This document shows positions 54,435 through 64,000 of a DNA stretch of 64,000 nt, piece after piece. The stretch's first letter is position 1, and every line of letters begins with the position of its first letter. Origin of the DNA: Candidatus Photodesmus katoptron Akat1 (GTDB lineage Bacteria > Pseudomonadota > Gammaproteobacteria > Enterobacterales > Vibrionaceae); NCBI RefSeq assembly GCF_000478685.1, contig NZ_AMSD01000001.1:310001-374000 (forward strand). Reading direction: 5' to 3'. Below the pieces are notes generated by a model. That model saw nothing but the letters and a program-made list of their open reading frames with translations. It was not told the DNA's origin and did no database searches. A program made the translations under genes and the position numbers.

Positions 54435-54793
54435 TAAAAGTAAAATTTTGTGACCAATACATCAAAAAATATTAATTATAACTAATCTATCACCATTTAC
54501 AGTAGCTTAGCAGCTGAAAAGGAATATTAAAATAATTCTAGGAAAGATAATGTGTAATATTATAATTATTTAATTACATATCTAATCCTAAAAAATTGCA
54601 AGAAATTCTGAGGATATTAAAACTATTCTAAATTTAAAAACACATTGTAGTTAATTATCTAAACAAACATTGTTTCTTAATAATTTTTCTATGAATTTTA
54701 ATACTTATTGACTGATTAAGTAGATCAAAATTAACTCTAACTTTCTGTCTTTTAACTAAAACATATTTATAAAGATGTTTCTTTTGATAAGAA
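54435..54793. other. Spacer between groE promoter and pta
   Basis: About 360 bases without a supportable gene. All flanking genes are on the minus strand, so this is downstream of pta. No clear terminator hairpin was found by eye. Confidence 0.45.
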
Positions 54794-56941
54794 CTAACAG
54801 GGTACTGTCTTACTAGCTTGAATTGCAGTCAAAGCAATAGTATAAACGATATCATCTACAAGTGCTCCACGAGATAAATCATTGACTGGTTTTCGCATAC
54901 CTTGAAGCATAGGACCAATGGATAATAAATCTGCAGAACGTTGTACAGCTTTATAAGTAGTATTTCCTGTATTCAAATCGGGAAATATGAATACGGTTGC
55001 CTTACCAGCTACAGGAGAGTTAGGTGCCTTAGAAGCAGCAACATTTTCCATAATAGCAGCATCATATTGCAAAGGGCCATCTATTATAAGATTAGGGCGT
55101 TTCTTTTTAGCAATTTGAGTTGCTGTTCGAACTTTATCTACATCAGTACCTTTAGCAGATTCACCTGTAGAGTATGAAATCATTGCTACACGTGGTTCAA
55201 TTCCAAAATCGGCTGCAGAATCTGCAGATTGAATAGCAATTTCAGCTAGTTGTTCTGCATTCGGATCTGGATTAATTGCGCAATCACCATATACTAAAAC
55301 TTGTTCTGGTAGCAGCATAAAAAAAATTGAAGATATAATAGATGTACCTGGTGCTGTCTTAATAATTTGAAATGGAGGAATAATAGTATTTGCAGTCGTA
55401 TGTACTGCACCAGATACTAAACCGTCAACTTCGTTTCGTTCAAGCATCATAGTTCCAAGGAAAACAGAATCTTCTAATTTTTCTCGTGCGACTACTTCCG
55501 TCATGCCTTTTCCTTTTCGAAGTTTAATTAAAAGAGAAATATAATCTTCACGCACTTCATCAGGATCAATAATTTCAATTCCAAAACCTAACTTAATACC
55601 CTGTTGCATGGCAACACGATGAATTTCTTTAGGATTTCCAAGAAGGACACATCTTGCAATACCACGCTCTGCACAAATAGATGAAGCTTTAACTGTACGT
55701 GGTTCAGTACCTTCAGGAAGAACAATACGTTTTTCTACCTTACGTGCATATTCAGTTAAATAGTAACGAAAAGCTGGTGGGCTTAAACGTCGATTTCTCT
55801 GAACACCTTCAGATAATGAATTGATCCAGGTAGAGTGAATATGACTAGCAACATGATCGCTAATAAATTCAATACGTTCTTTATCATCAACTAACATTTC
55901 AAGATTACAGCTTTCTAAATTTAAAGCTGTTTGCCATGTATTCGACTCTACTTTAAAAATGGGCAAACCAGTTTCAAATGCTGGTTTACATAACTCAAAA
56001 ATTTTTTTTGGGATACCATAACCACCAGTAAGTAAAATAGCAGCAATTTCAATACCATTTTTTGCTGCTAGTGCAATTGCAACAATAACATCTGGACGAT
56101 CTCCTGAAGTTACAAGCAAAGCACCTGGTTTAAAATGCTTTATCATATTCGGTAAAGAATGTGCGCAAAAAATAATACTTTTGATACGTCGAGTTTCAAT
56201 TTCACCTTTATTAATAATTTCGGCACGCAAATGTTTAGCCATATCAACGGCACGTGTCGCTATCAAATTAATATTCCAAGGGATGCATCCAAGAACACGA
56301 ATGGGACTGGAATTAAAAATATTTATTATCTCAAGATTTACTTGTTGAATTCTATCTTTACTAGAAAAAAAACTAGAAAAATCAAGACGAATACGACCTT
56401 CTTCATCAATAGGAGCATTTAGCTTATTAATAATAACACCTGAAATATTTGCATTTTTAGCACCTCCAAAATTTGAAAAAGTAACTTCAACACGCTCCTT
56501 CAATTTTTCTAACTCATCAGTATCTGGAATTGCTACAAAAACAATTTCAGCATCAAGTGTTTTTGCAATCTCCGCATTCACTTGATTTGCAAATAGATGT
56601 TTTCTAGTTGATACAAGTCCTTCTACAAGAGTAACTTCAGATCTTTTTTTTACTTTATTATATTGCTCCATAACAAAATCGAGAAGCATATCTATTTTTT
56701 CATTACCAATTAAATTTTCAGCTGTAGTAATTAAAGTAGGCTCACCTACAACCATATTACTATTTGTTGCAATAATTGTTGAAGTAAGATCAGATTGGTT
56801 TCCACCATGACTAAGTTGGGCAATCGGTTTATAGAAAGAAACATTTACACCTTGCCTTTCCATGGCACGAAGGATCCCTATGCTTACACTAGTAAGACCA
56901 ACTGAAGCACTTGTAGGAATGAGCATTATAGTGCGTGACAT
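54794..56941 (-). CDS. pta: Phosphate acetyltransferase, long form
   Basis: Pta interconverts acetyl-CoA and acetyl phosphate. The 715-aa product is the three-part long form. A BioD-like N-terminal P-loop-related domain ([17 protein letters not shown]) is followed by a DRTGG middle domain and the C-terminal catalytic domain. The latter shows [41 protein letters not shown] and [17 protein letters not shown]. It follows ackA by 37 bases, as in E. coli and vibrios. With AckA it yields ATP from acetyl-CoA. Confidence 0.96.
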   Translation of the reverse strand: MSRTIMLIPTSASVGLTSVSIGILRAMERQGVNVSFYKPIAQLSHGGNQSDLTSTIIATNSNMVVGEPTLITTAENLIGNEKIDMLLDFVMEQYNKVKKRSEVTLVEGLVSTRKHLFANQVNAEIAKTLDAEIVFVAIPDTDELEKLKERVEVTFSNFGGAKNANISGVIINKLNAPIDEEGRIRLDFSSFFSSKDRIQQVNLEIINIFNSSPIRVLGCIPWNINLIATRAVDMAKHLRAEIINKGEIETRRIKSIIFCAHSLPNMIKHFKPGALLVTSGDRPDVIVAIALAAKNGIEIAAILLTGGYGIPKKIFELCKPAFETGLPIFKVESNTWQTALNLESCNLEMLVDDKERIEFISDHVASHIHSTWINSLSEGVQRNRRLSPPAFRYYLTEYARKVEKRIVLPEGTEPRTVKASSICAERGIARCVLLGNPKEIHRVAMQQGIKLGFGIEIIDPDEVREDYISLLIKLRKGKGMTEVVAREKLEDSVFLGTMMLERNEVDGLVSGAVHTTANTIIPPFQIIKTAPGTSIISSIFFMLLPEQVLVYGDCAINPDPNAEQLAEIAIQSADSAADFGIEPRVAMISYSTGESAKGTDVDKVRTATQIAKKKRPNLIIDGPLQYDAAIMENVAASKAPNSPVAGKATVFIFPDLNTGNTTYKAVQRSADLLSIGPMLQGMRKPVNDLSRGALVDDIVYTIALTAIQASKTVPC

Positions 56942-56978
56942 CTGTTTGAATACCTATACTATTTATCTAATTTCATAT

Positions 56979-58178
56979 TCAGATACCTAATAAATGAGCA
57001 GTCTCTTCCGCAATAATTAACTCTTCATTAGTAGAAATAACGATTGCTGGAATACGACTGTTTTTTTCAGTTATAAACCCTTCACGACCAAAACGAGCTT
57101 GTAAATTTGCTTCTTTATCAACTTTAACATCTAATAAACTTAAACGATCCAAAACTTTTTCACGAATTAATGCTGAATTCTCACCTATACCACCAGTAAA
57201 AATAATAGCGTTTAAATGTCCATCAAATAATGTGCTATAACCTGCGATATATTTAGCTAATCGGTGACAAAATACTTCTATTGTACGGGTTGCTTCCTTT
57301 GTTTTAGCATAATTATTTTCAATAAATCGACAATCAGAAGAACATTGAGTTAATCCAAGAAAACCAGATTCTTTAGTTAACATATGCTCAATTTCTTTCA
57401 TAGAATAGCCAAGAACATTATACAAATGAAAAATAATCCCAGGATCAATATCGCCGCAACGAGTACCCATTACTAAACCTTCAAATGGAGTTAACCCCAT
57501 AGATGTATCTACAGATTGGCCAGTTTTAATAGCACAAACTGAAGCACCATTACCTAAATGACAACTAATAATACTTGTTTCTTCAATTTTTTGATCTAAT
57601 ATGCTTGCACATTTACGAGTAATAAATAAATGAGAAGTACCATGCATACCATATCGACGAATACCATGTTCCTTATATAAAGAATATGGTAAGGCGTATA
57701 AATAAGATTGTTCAGGCATAGTTTGATGAAAAGCAGTATCGAAAACAGCAACATTTTGAAGTTTTGGAAAAGCTTTTTGAGCTGCTTTAATACCTATAAT
57801 ATGAGCAGGATTATGAAGTGGTGCTAATTTTGAACAATCTTGAATTCCTTTTAGAACTTTATCTGTAATAAGAACAGATTGAGTAAATCTTTCACCTCCA
57901 TGCACAATCCGATGACCAATAGCCTTCACATTTTTAGAAAGCTCTGTCTTAGAAGAATCTAAAATGCTTTCTACAATAAATGATAATGCTTCTTCATGAA
58001 TCGCATTATCACTAAGCTTAGCTTCATATTTTCTATGTAATTGCCATTTAATCCTGGCTTCTTTAAGATATAAGCATTCTGCAAGACCACTTAGGTGTTC
58101 TATACCACGTTTTGCATCCACAATAGCAAATTTAAGAGAAGAACTACCGCAGTTTAAAACAAATACTAGCTTAGACAT
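56979..58178 (-). CDS. ackA: Acetate kinase
   Basis: AckA transfers phosphate from acetyl phosphate to ADP. The 399-aa product shows [15 protein letters not shown] at the N-terminus, [13 protein letters not shown] and [11 protein letters not shown]. The ATP-site stretch [13 protein letters not shown] is also present. It has the family's usual length. It is the first gene of ackA-pta. Directly upstream on the same strand is lpd, not the usual neighbour (yfbV) of enterics and vibrios. Confidence 0.97.
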   Translation of the reverse strand: MSKLVFVLNCGSSSLKFAIVDAKRGIEHLSGLAECLYLKEARIKWQLHRKYEAKLSDNAIHEEALSFIVESILDSSKTELSKNVKAIGHRIVHGGERFTQSVLITDKVLKGIQDCSKLAPLHNPAHIIGIKAAQKAFPKLQNVAVFDTAFHQTMPEQSYLYALPYSLYKEHGIRRYGMHGTSHLFITRKCASILDQKIEETSIISCHLGNGASVCAIKTGQSVDTSMGLTPFEGLVMGTRCGDIDPGIIFHLYNVLGYSMKEIEHMLTKESGFLGLTQCSSDCRFIENNYAKTKEATRTIEVFCHRLAKYIAGYSTLFDGHLNAIIFTGGIGENSALIREKVLDRLSLLDVKVDKEANLQARFGREGFITEKNSRIPAIVISTNEELIIAEETAHLLGI

Positions 58179-58315
58179 GAAAAAAACCTGTATGTTATAT
58201 TATCTAACAATTAATTAAAATGCAAAAACAAATATAGGAGGGTGATATGTATAATTCGTTGATTGCTAAGTCAAAAAACAAAATGGGAACCATGTAAATC
58301 TCAAACTAATTTACT

Positions 58316-59752
58316 TTACCTAAAGGATTTCTTACTTTGAGCCTTGATATTTGGAAGATCAGTAATACTACCTTCAAATATTTCTGCAGCTAAACCTATA
58401 GATTCATGTAAAGTAGGATGAGCATGAATAGTTAATGCAATATCTTCAGCCTCACAACCCATTTCGATAGAAAGAGCAATCTCACCTAAAAGCTCGCCAG
58501 CATGCATTCCTACTACAGCGCCACCAATTATTCGACGATTATTTTTATTAAAAATAAGCTTAGTCATACCCTCAGAATAATGAGACGCGATTGCTCGACC
58601 TGAAGCAGACCAAGGGAATATTGCAATTTCATAATCAATACCCTCTTCTTTGGCATCTTTTTCTGTTTTTCCTACCCATGCTACTTCAGGTTGAGTATAA
58701 GCTATAGATGGAATAACTCTAGGGTCCCAATAATGTTTTTTACCTGAGATTACTTCTGCAGCTAAATGACCTTGATGAACACCTTTGTGAGCTAGCATTG
58801 GTTGACCAACAACATCACCAACAGCGTAAATATGAGGAATATTAGTACGCATTTGTTTATCAACTATTATGAAATTGGATCCATCGATCTTAACACCTGA
58901 TTTTTCAATATCAAGGAAATTAGTATTTGGCACACGACCAATTGCAACTAAAACCGCATCGTAATATTTAGAACTAGGTATAGAATTTTCTCCTTTCATT
59001 GAAACGTATATTGCATTTTCTTTAGCTTCTATTGAAGTTACTTTTGTCTTTAACATTAAATTAAACTGGCTTTTAATCTTTCTGTTATAAATAGAAATAA
59101 CATCTTTATCTGCTAAAGGAATCAATTGTCCAGACATTTCTACAATATCAATTTTAGACCCAAGAGTATGGTAAACTGTTGCCATCTCCAATCCAATAAT
59201 TCCACCACCTATGATCAATAATTTTTCTGGAATATTTTTTAATTCTAGCGCATCTGTAGAATCCCAAACACGTGAATCTTTATGTGGAATAAATGGCAGT
59301 TGAATTGGTTTAGAACCTGAAGCTATGATAGCGTACTCAAAATTAACATTTTTTTTACCTTTTTTAGTATCTACTACAATTGAATTAGGTCCTGTGAACT
59401 TGCCAAATCCATTTAGAATCATAACATTACGTGTCTTAGCCATAGAATAAAGACCAGAGGCTAGTTTAGTAATCATTCTCTTTTTCCAAGAACGAATACT
59501 TTCTATATCAGCTTGAAGTTTACCAGAAACAATACCGCACTCAGCTAACATTTTTGCTTCTTCCATAACTTTAGATATATGCAATAGTGCTTTTGATGGA
59601 ATACAACCTAAGTTTAAACAAACACCACCAAGAGAGTCATTGCGCTCAATAAGAATGGTTTCTAAACCTAAATCTGCACACCGAAACGCAGCAGAATAGC
59701 CGGCAGGACCTGCACCAAGCACTACTACTTTTGCTTTAATTTCATTGCTCAT
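58316..59752 (-). CDS. lpd: Dihydrolipoamide dehydrogenase
   Basis: Lpd is the FAD-dependent E3 subunit that re-oxidises lipoamide in the pyruvate and 2-oxoglutarate dehydrogenase complexes. The 478-aa product has the FAD loop VVLGAGPAGYSAAFRCADLG and the redox disulfide C45/C50 (GGVCLNLGCIPSKALLH). It has the NAD loop IGGGIIGLEMATVYHTLGS and the C-terminal base in HAHPTLHESIG. It is 125 bases after aceF. Confidence 0.97.
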   Translation of the reverse strand: MSNEIKAKVVVLGAGPAGYSAAFRCADLGLETILIERNDSLGGVCLNLGCIPSKALLHISKVMEEAKMLAECGIVSGKLQADIESIRSWKKRMITKLASGLYSMAKTRNVMILNGFGKFTGPNSIVVDTKKGKKNVNFEYAIIASGSKPIQLPFIPHKDSRVWDSTDALELKNIPEKLLIIGGGIIGLEMATVYHTLGSKIDIVEMSGQLIPLADKDVISIYNRKIKSQFNLMLKTKVTSIEAKENAIYVSMKGENSIPSSKYYDAVLVAIGRVPNTNFLDIEKSGVKIDGSNFIIVDKQMRTNIPHIYAVGDVVGQPMLAHKGVHQGHLAAEVISGKKHYWDPRVIPSIAYTQPEVAWVGKTEKDAKEEGIDYEIAIFPWSASGRAIASHYSEGMTKLIFNKNNRRIIGGAVVGMHAGELLGEIALSIEMGCEAEDIALTIHAHPTLHESIGLAAEIFEGSITDLPNIKAQSKKSFR

Positions 59753-59877
59753 ATTGACCTCTCATGATCATTCTCTTTGTAAGATACAATTATATTCTGA
59801 ATATTATCAGTACACTCAAAGTTAGTATTACCTCTAAGGAGCTATTTATAGCAAATCAAAATTTAATGCTTTCTCCT

Positions 59878-61113
59878 TCATAGAATTAAACGACGAACAT
59901 CCGATAATATACTATTTAAGAAGGTGATAAAACGTGCACCTTCAGCACCATCAATGACTCGATGATCATATGATAAAGAAAGCGGCAGTTGTAATTGTGG
60001 CTGGAATTCATTGCCATTCCACACTGGCTTGATTTCAGATTTAGATATACCAAGAATAGCTACTTCTGGAGCATTGATTATTGGAGTAAAACTTGTTCCA
60101 CCAATACTCCCAAGACTAGATATAGTAAAACCGCCACCTTGCATATCTGAAATTTTCAAAGTACCAGCACGAGCTTTCCTAGAAATAGAAATTAAATCTT
60201 CAGATAACTTATAAATACCCCTTTTATTTACATTTTGAAAGACAGGAACTACTAAACCATTTGGAGTGTCAACTGCAATACCAATATTTATATATTTTTT
60301 AATTATTAAACTTTCTCCATCGTTAGATAAAGAAGAATTAAATGTAGGAAATTTTTCTAACGCTTTAGCAACAGCTTTCATTATAAATGATAGCAATGTA
60401 ATTTTTCTAGCACCGTTCTCCATAGAGTTATTGATGTTCTGTTCCTTTCTAAATTCCTCTAATTTAGTAACATTGACACTATCCCACTGTGTTACATGAG
60501 GGATCATTACCCAATTACGATGTAAATTGGCTCCAGATTTTTTTTTCACACGAGGAATAGGGCTAGTTTCTATTTCACCAAACTTGCTGAAATCTACCTC
60601 TGGCCAAGGAAGCAAATTCAAAAGATTCTTCCCATCTTCTTCCCTTCCATCTTCTTCCCTTTTTATCAATTTCCCTTTATCAGATTTTACTCCTTCAATA
60701 TAAGCTTGAATATCTTCCTTTAAAATACGACCTTTACGACCAGTGCCAAAAATTCTGGATAGATCAATATCCAATTCACGTGCTAGACGACGAACAATTG
60801 GAGAAGCATAAACATAGTGATCGCTATTATCTTTAGAAGATATTTCTTTATGTACATCATCTGAAATAAAATTTTCACTTTTTTCAATACTAAAACTCAT
60901 GAATGGTGAACCTGAAGAGACTTTATCACCTACTAAAACTTGAATTTCTTTTATCACACCTGAACAGGGGGAAGGAATTTCCATTGAAGCTTTATCTCCT
61001 TCAACAGTAATTAGAGACTGATCTTTTGAAACTGTATCGCCAATATTGACTAAAATCTCAGTTATTTCAACCTCATCAGAACCAATATCAGGTACGTTAA
61101 TTTCGATTATCAT
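59878..61113 (-). CDS. aceF: Pyruvate dehydrogenase E2 (dihydrolipoyl acetyltransferase) with one lipoyl domain
   Basis: E2 forms the core of the pyruvate dehydrogenase complex and passes acetyl groups to CoA. The 411-aa product has one lipoyl domain (residues 1-75, lipoyl lysine K41 in [11 protein letters not shown]). E. coli has three and about 630 aa. A peripheral-subunit-binding domain ([29 protein letters not shown]) follows. The catalytic domain has H384 in [11 protein letters not shown] 15-base tandem repeat encodes REEDG twice in the linker. It begins 11 bases after aceE. Confidence 0.96.
   Translation of the reverse strand: MIIEINVPDIGSDEVEITEILVNIGDTVSKDQSLITVEGDKASMEIPSPCSGVIKEIQVLVGDKVSSGSPFMSFSIEKSENFISDDVHKEISSKDNSDHYVYASPIVRRLARELDIDLSRIFGTGRKGRILKEDIQAYIEGVKSDKGKLIKREEDGREEDGKNLLNLLPWPEVDFSKFGEIETSPIPRVKKKSGANLHRNWVMIPHVTQWDSVNVTKLEEFRKEQNINNSMENGARKITLLSFIMKAVAKALEKFPTFNSSLSNDGESLIIKKYINIGIAVDTPNGLVVPVFQNVNKRGIYKLSEDLISISRKARAGTLKISDMQGGGFTISSLGSIGGTSFTPIINAPEVAILGISKSEIKPVWNGNEFQPQLQLPLSLSYDHRVIDGAEGARFITFLNSILSDVRRLIL
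60631..60660 (-). repeat. 15-bp tandem repeat in the aceF linker
   Basis: Two adjacent 15-base units (60631-60645, 60646-60660), one mismatch, in frame, encode REEDG-like repeats in the flexible linker. Such a length change is harmless to frame. Confidence 0.8.
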
Positions 61114-61124
61114 CGTGTTTTACC

Positions 61125-63809
61125 TTATGCATATTGCGGATTAATTTTGTTAGTATCAATATTAAATTTCTTAATTGCCGCAGCAACTACAGTTTGTTCA
61201 AAGTCCCCTCGTTTAACTAATTCAGCTAATGCAGCAACAACAACATAGCTAGAATTAATTTCAAAATGGCGACGTAAATTTTTACGACTATCAGAACGTC
61301 CAAAACCATCAGTGCCTAGTACTTTATAAGACTCAGCTGGAATAAATGGGCGTATTTGCTCTGCATAATTTTTTATATAATCAGTAGCAGCAATAGCAGG
61401 CTCTTTTCCTAAAATCTGAGCAACATATGGGACTTTAGGTTCTTTTTCTGGATGTAACATATTGTGACGTTCTACTGACTGACCTTCACGAGTCAATTCA
61501 TTATAGGAAGTGACAGAATAGACATCAGATTCTACCCCGTAATCATGTTTTAAAATTTTAGCGGCTTTACGTACTTCATTCATAATACTACCTGAACTAA
61601 GAAGTTGAACTTTCCTGATACTTCCCCTATTCATATCAACATGTTTATCTTTATAAGATTCTAATTTATAAATGCCCTTGCAAATACCCTTCTCAGCACC
61701 TTCTGGCATTGCTGGCATTGAGTAATTTTCATTCATCAAGGTTAAGTAATAAAAAACATTCTCTTGACTTTGTCCATACATACGACGGATCCCGTCCTGA
61801 ATAATTACTGCAATTTCATAAGAAAATGTTGGATCGTAAGAGATACAGTTAGGGATTATATTAGCTTGGATATGAGAATGACCATCTTCATGCTGTAATC
61901 CCTCACCATTCAATGTAGTTCGACCAGATGTAGCACCTAATAAAAAACCACGAGCTTGCTGATCACCTGCCATCCATGCCATATCACCAACTCGCTGAAA
62001 ACCAAACATAGAGTAATATATATAAAAAGGAATCATGGGTAAATCATTTGTACTGTAAGAGGTTGCGGCAGCTAACCAAGAAGACATGGCACCTAATTCA
62101 TTAATGCCTTCTTGAAGTATTTGTCCTGAAACAGATTCTTTGTAATAAGAAAGCATCTTGCTATCCTCTGGAATATATTTCTGGCCATTAGGATTATAAA
62201 TACCAATTTGACGGAATAAACCTTCCATTCCAAAAGTACGAGCTTCATCAGCAATAATAGGAACAATATGTTTACCAATATTTCTATCTCTAAGAAAGAG
62301 ATTTAATGTTCGTATAAAAGCAATAGTTGTAGAAATCTTCCGTTTTTGCTCAGTTAAAAGTGAAGAAAAAACTTGAATTTTAGGAATTGTTATTTTTTTA
62401 GTAAATTTAGGCAACCGATTAGGCATATAACCATATAACTCTTTTCGGCGAGCATGAAGATACTTATACTCAACAGAACCTTCTTCCAATTTTAAATAAG
62501 GAAGTTCTTCAAGCTCTTTTTCAGAAATAACATCTTGCAAATTTAAATGATTACGTAAATATCGAATATCTTTTATTTCCATTTTCTTAATGCTATGAGC
62601 TACATTTTTCCCTTCAGCAATATTACCCATACCATAACCCTTCACTGTTTTGGCTAAAATTACAGTAGGTTTGTTTTTTGTTTCTTTTGCATTTTGAAAC
62701 GCAGCAAATAATTTAGATGCATCATGTCCGCCACGTTTAAGAGAAAAAATTTCATCATCAGTCATATTAACAACAAGTTCAGCTGTCTCTGGATATTTAC
62801 CAAAAAAGTGCTTACGTATATAAGCACCATTTCTAGATTTTAAAGTTTGATAATCACCATCAAGAGTTTCATTCATAAGTTGAATAAGCTTTCCTGTAGT
62901 ATCATTAGCAAGTAATGTATCCCATTCACTACCCCAAATAACCTTAATTATATTCCAACCAGCTCCTTTAAACACCCCTTCTAGCTCTTGAATAATACTT
63001 CCATTCCCTATTACTGGACCATCCAAACGCTGAAGATTACAATTAATCAAAAAACATAAGTTATCGAGCTGTTCTCTAGCAGCAAATGAAAGTGCACCTC
63101 GTGATTCTGGTTCATCCATTTCACCATCTCCCAAAAAGGTATAAACTCTTTGAGCAGAAGTATCTTTCAAACCACGACTACTAAGATATTTTAGAAACCG
63201 TGCTTGATAGATAGAAGCAATAGGGCCTAAACCCATTGATACTGTTGGAAATTGCCAAAATTCAGGCATTAATTTAGGATGAGGATAAGAGGAAATGCCT
63301 TTACCGTCGACTTCTTGACGAAAATTATCGAGCTGTTCTTTACTTAATCGACCTTCAACAAAAGCACGAGAATAAATACCAGGAGAAGTATGACCTTGAT
63401 AGTAAATTAAATCTCCTCCATCTGACTTATTTGAAGCACGAAAGATATGGTTAAAACAAACTTCATAAAATGTTGCTGAAGATTGATAAGATGCTATATG
63501 ACCACCAAGATCTAAACCTTTTCTAGATGCACGTAACACAATTGCCATGGCATTCCACCGAATGATAGAACGGATACGAGACTCAATAACTAAATCGCCA
63601 GGATAAGGGGGCTCTTGTGAAACTGGAATAGTATTAATATAGCTCGTGTTAATACTTGATATATTGATACCACTTGAAGATGCTTTCTCTAGAAGTTGTT
63701 CAAGTAAATACTGAGCACGACTTGTACCTTCCTCACGAATAACCGACTCAAGTGATTCAAGCCATTCTTGAGTTTCTAGTTTGTCTATATCATATTTCAC
63801 ATCAGACAT
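61125..63809 (-). CDS. aceE: Pyruvate dehydrogenase E1 component
   Basis: AceE decarboxylates pyruvate with thiamine diphosphate and acetylates the lipoyl group of AceF. The 894-aa product is the homodimeric E1 type. It has RWNAMAIVLRASRKGLDLGGHIASYQS, the thiamine site GDGEMDEPESRGALSFA, and the later GLQHEDGHSHI and DGFGRSDSRKNLR motifs. A GATGAAAC stretch lies before the ATG. The pdhR regulator gene often found upstream is not in the remaining 191 bases of the window. Confidence 0.97.
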   Translation of the reverse strand: MSDVKYDIDKLETQEWLESLESVIREEGTSRAQYLLEQLLEKASSSGINISSINTSYINTIPVSQEPPYPGDLVIESRIRSIIRWNAMAIVLRASRKGLDLGGHIASYQSSATFYEVCFNHIFRASNKSDGGDLIYYQGHTSPGIYSRAFVEGRLSKEQLDNFRQEVDGKGISSYPHPKLMPEFWQFPTVSMGLGPIASIYQARFLKYLSSRGLKDTSAQRVYTFLGDGEMDEPESRGALSFAAREQLDNLCFLINCNLQRLDGPVIGNGSIIQELEGVFKGAGWNIIKVIWGSEWDTLLANDTTGKLIQLMNETLDGDYQTLKSRNGAYIRKHFFGKYPETAELVVNMTDDEIFSLKRGGHDASKLFAAFQNAKETKNKPTVILAKTVKGYGMGNIAEGKNVAHSIKKMEIKDIRYLRNHLNLQDVISEKELEELPYLKLEEGSVEYKYLHARRKELYGYMPNRLPKFTKKITIPKIQVFSSLLTEQKRKISTTIAFIRTLNLFLRDRNIGKHIVPIIADEARTFGMEGLFRQIGIYNPNGQKYIPEDSKMLSYYKESVSGQILQEGINELGAMSSWLAAATSYSTNDLPMIPFYIYYSMFGFQRVGDMAWMAGDQQARGFLLGATSGRTTLNGEGLQHEDGHSHIQANIIPNCISYDPTFSYEIAVIIQDGIRRMYGQSQENVFYYLTLMNENYSMPAMPEGAEKGICKGIYKLESYKDKHVDMNRGSIRKVQLLSSGSIMNEVRKAAKILKHDYGVESDVYSVTSYNELTREGQSVERHNMLHPEKEPKVPYVAQILGKEPAIAATDYIKNYAEQIRPFIPAESYKVLGTDGFGRSDSRKNLRRHFEINSSYVVVAALAELVKRGDFEQTVVAAAIKKFNIDTNKINPQYA

Positions 63810-64000
63810 CGTTTCATCCTTATAATTGATCTGCTTTGCTCAATTTAACAAGTGAATACTAATCATAACTAGTTGCTTTGTTTTAAAATTTCACTTAAAT
63901 AAACTTTTAACTTCTGGTTGAAATTGAATTCAACAACACGATAAACTGTTACCAGTAAAATAGAACATGGAAGAACTTTCGAGTTAATTAATCATTAAAT
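63810..64000. other. Upstream region of aceE at the window edge
   Basis: No gene seen in the last 191 bases. The aceE promoter probably lies here. Nothing further can be supported. Confidence 0.4.

Noticed and set aside
54440..54470. CRP-like half site (TGTGA) upstream of the groE promoter
   Set aside because: Only one half is recognisable and the other half does not match.

Overview
The window looks like a piece of a reduced, AT-rich gammaproteobacterial genome of the family Vibrionaceae. Four things point there. A TetR-type protein at 44469-45089 is close to the LuxR/HapR/LitR quorum-sensing master regulators of vibrios. FadR at 47270-48109 has the longer Vibrio length (279 aa, against about 239 aa in E. 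coli). The decayed stretch after pabA keeps the Vibrio order pabA, argD/astC, astD, then crp. Gene sets such as pilD-coaE and pykF...glmS match Vibrio neighbourhoods. Low GC, missing genes inside otherwise conserved clusters, long empty spacers and gene remnants suggest an obligate or host-restricted symbiont. My best guess is a luminous fish light-organ symbiont of the Candidatus Photodesmus type; this is inference from recalled family knowledge and was not searched.

Layout. 1-2770: recR (cut by the window edge), dnaX and apt on the minus strand, with ybaB missing. 2968-6633: mgtE, a dCMP deaminase, a NadD-like protein and nadE. 6672-10493: pykF and glmS, divergent. 10692-14331: birA and murB (minus), pssA (plus). 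14895-27413: a long plus-strand run of canonical blocks: greA, rlmE-ftsH-folP-glmM, secG-tRNA-Leu(GAG), and rimP-nusA-infB-rbfA-truB. 27605-28825: pabA followed by decayed argD/astC and astD. 28826-38852: mostly minus strand: crp, gpsA-secB-yibN, epmA, a lytic-transglycosylase lipoprotein, gshA, dksA, corB, ypjD. 39036-42483: ffh, rpsP-rimM-trmD-rplS. 42655-48109: coaE-pilD, LitR, carbonic anhydrase, zapB, 4.5S RNA and fadR. 48260-54317: copA, gltX, groEL-groES behind a recognisable sigma-32 promoter. 54794-63809: pta, ackA, lpd, aceF and aceE all on the minus strand, together the route from pyruvate to acetyl-CoA, acetyl phosphate and acetate.

The most striking pattern is that five normally essential or highly conserved genes (dnaX twice, birA, murB, rlmE, truB) are each broken by what looks like one missing base in a run of A or T. 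Adding one base to each run restores full-length, family-typical proteins. Either this is a sequencing artefact of homopolymers, or the organism tolerates such sites by slippage. The first dnaX run lies exactly where gamma and tau diverge in other bacteria, so slippage there could be functional.

The most interesting biology is the retention of an apparently intact LitR-type luminescence/quorum regulator in a genome that has shed many neighbouring genes (hpt, pilABC, ybaB, ast genes). I saw no CRISPR array, insertion sequence, phage or obvious novel defence system in this window.
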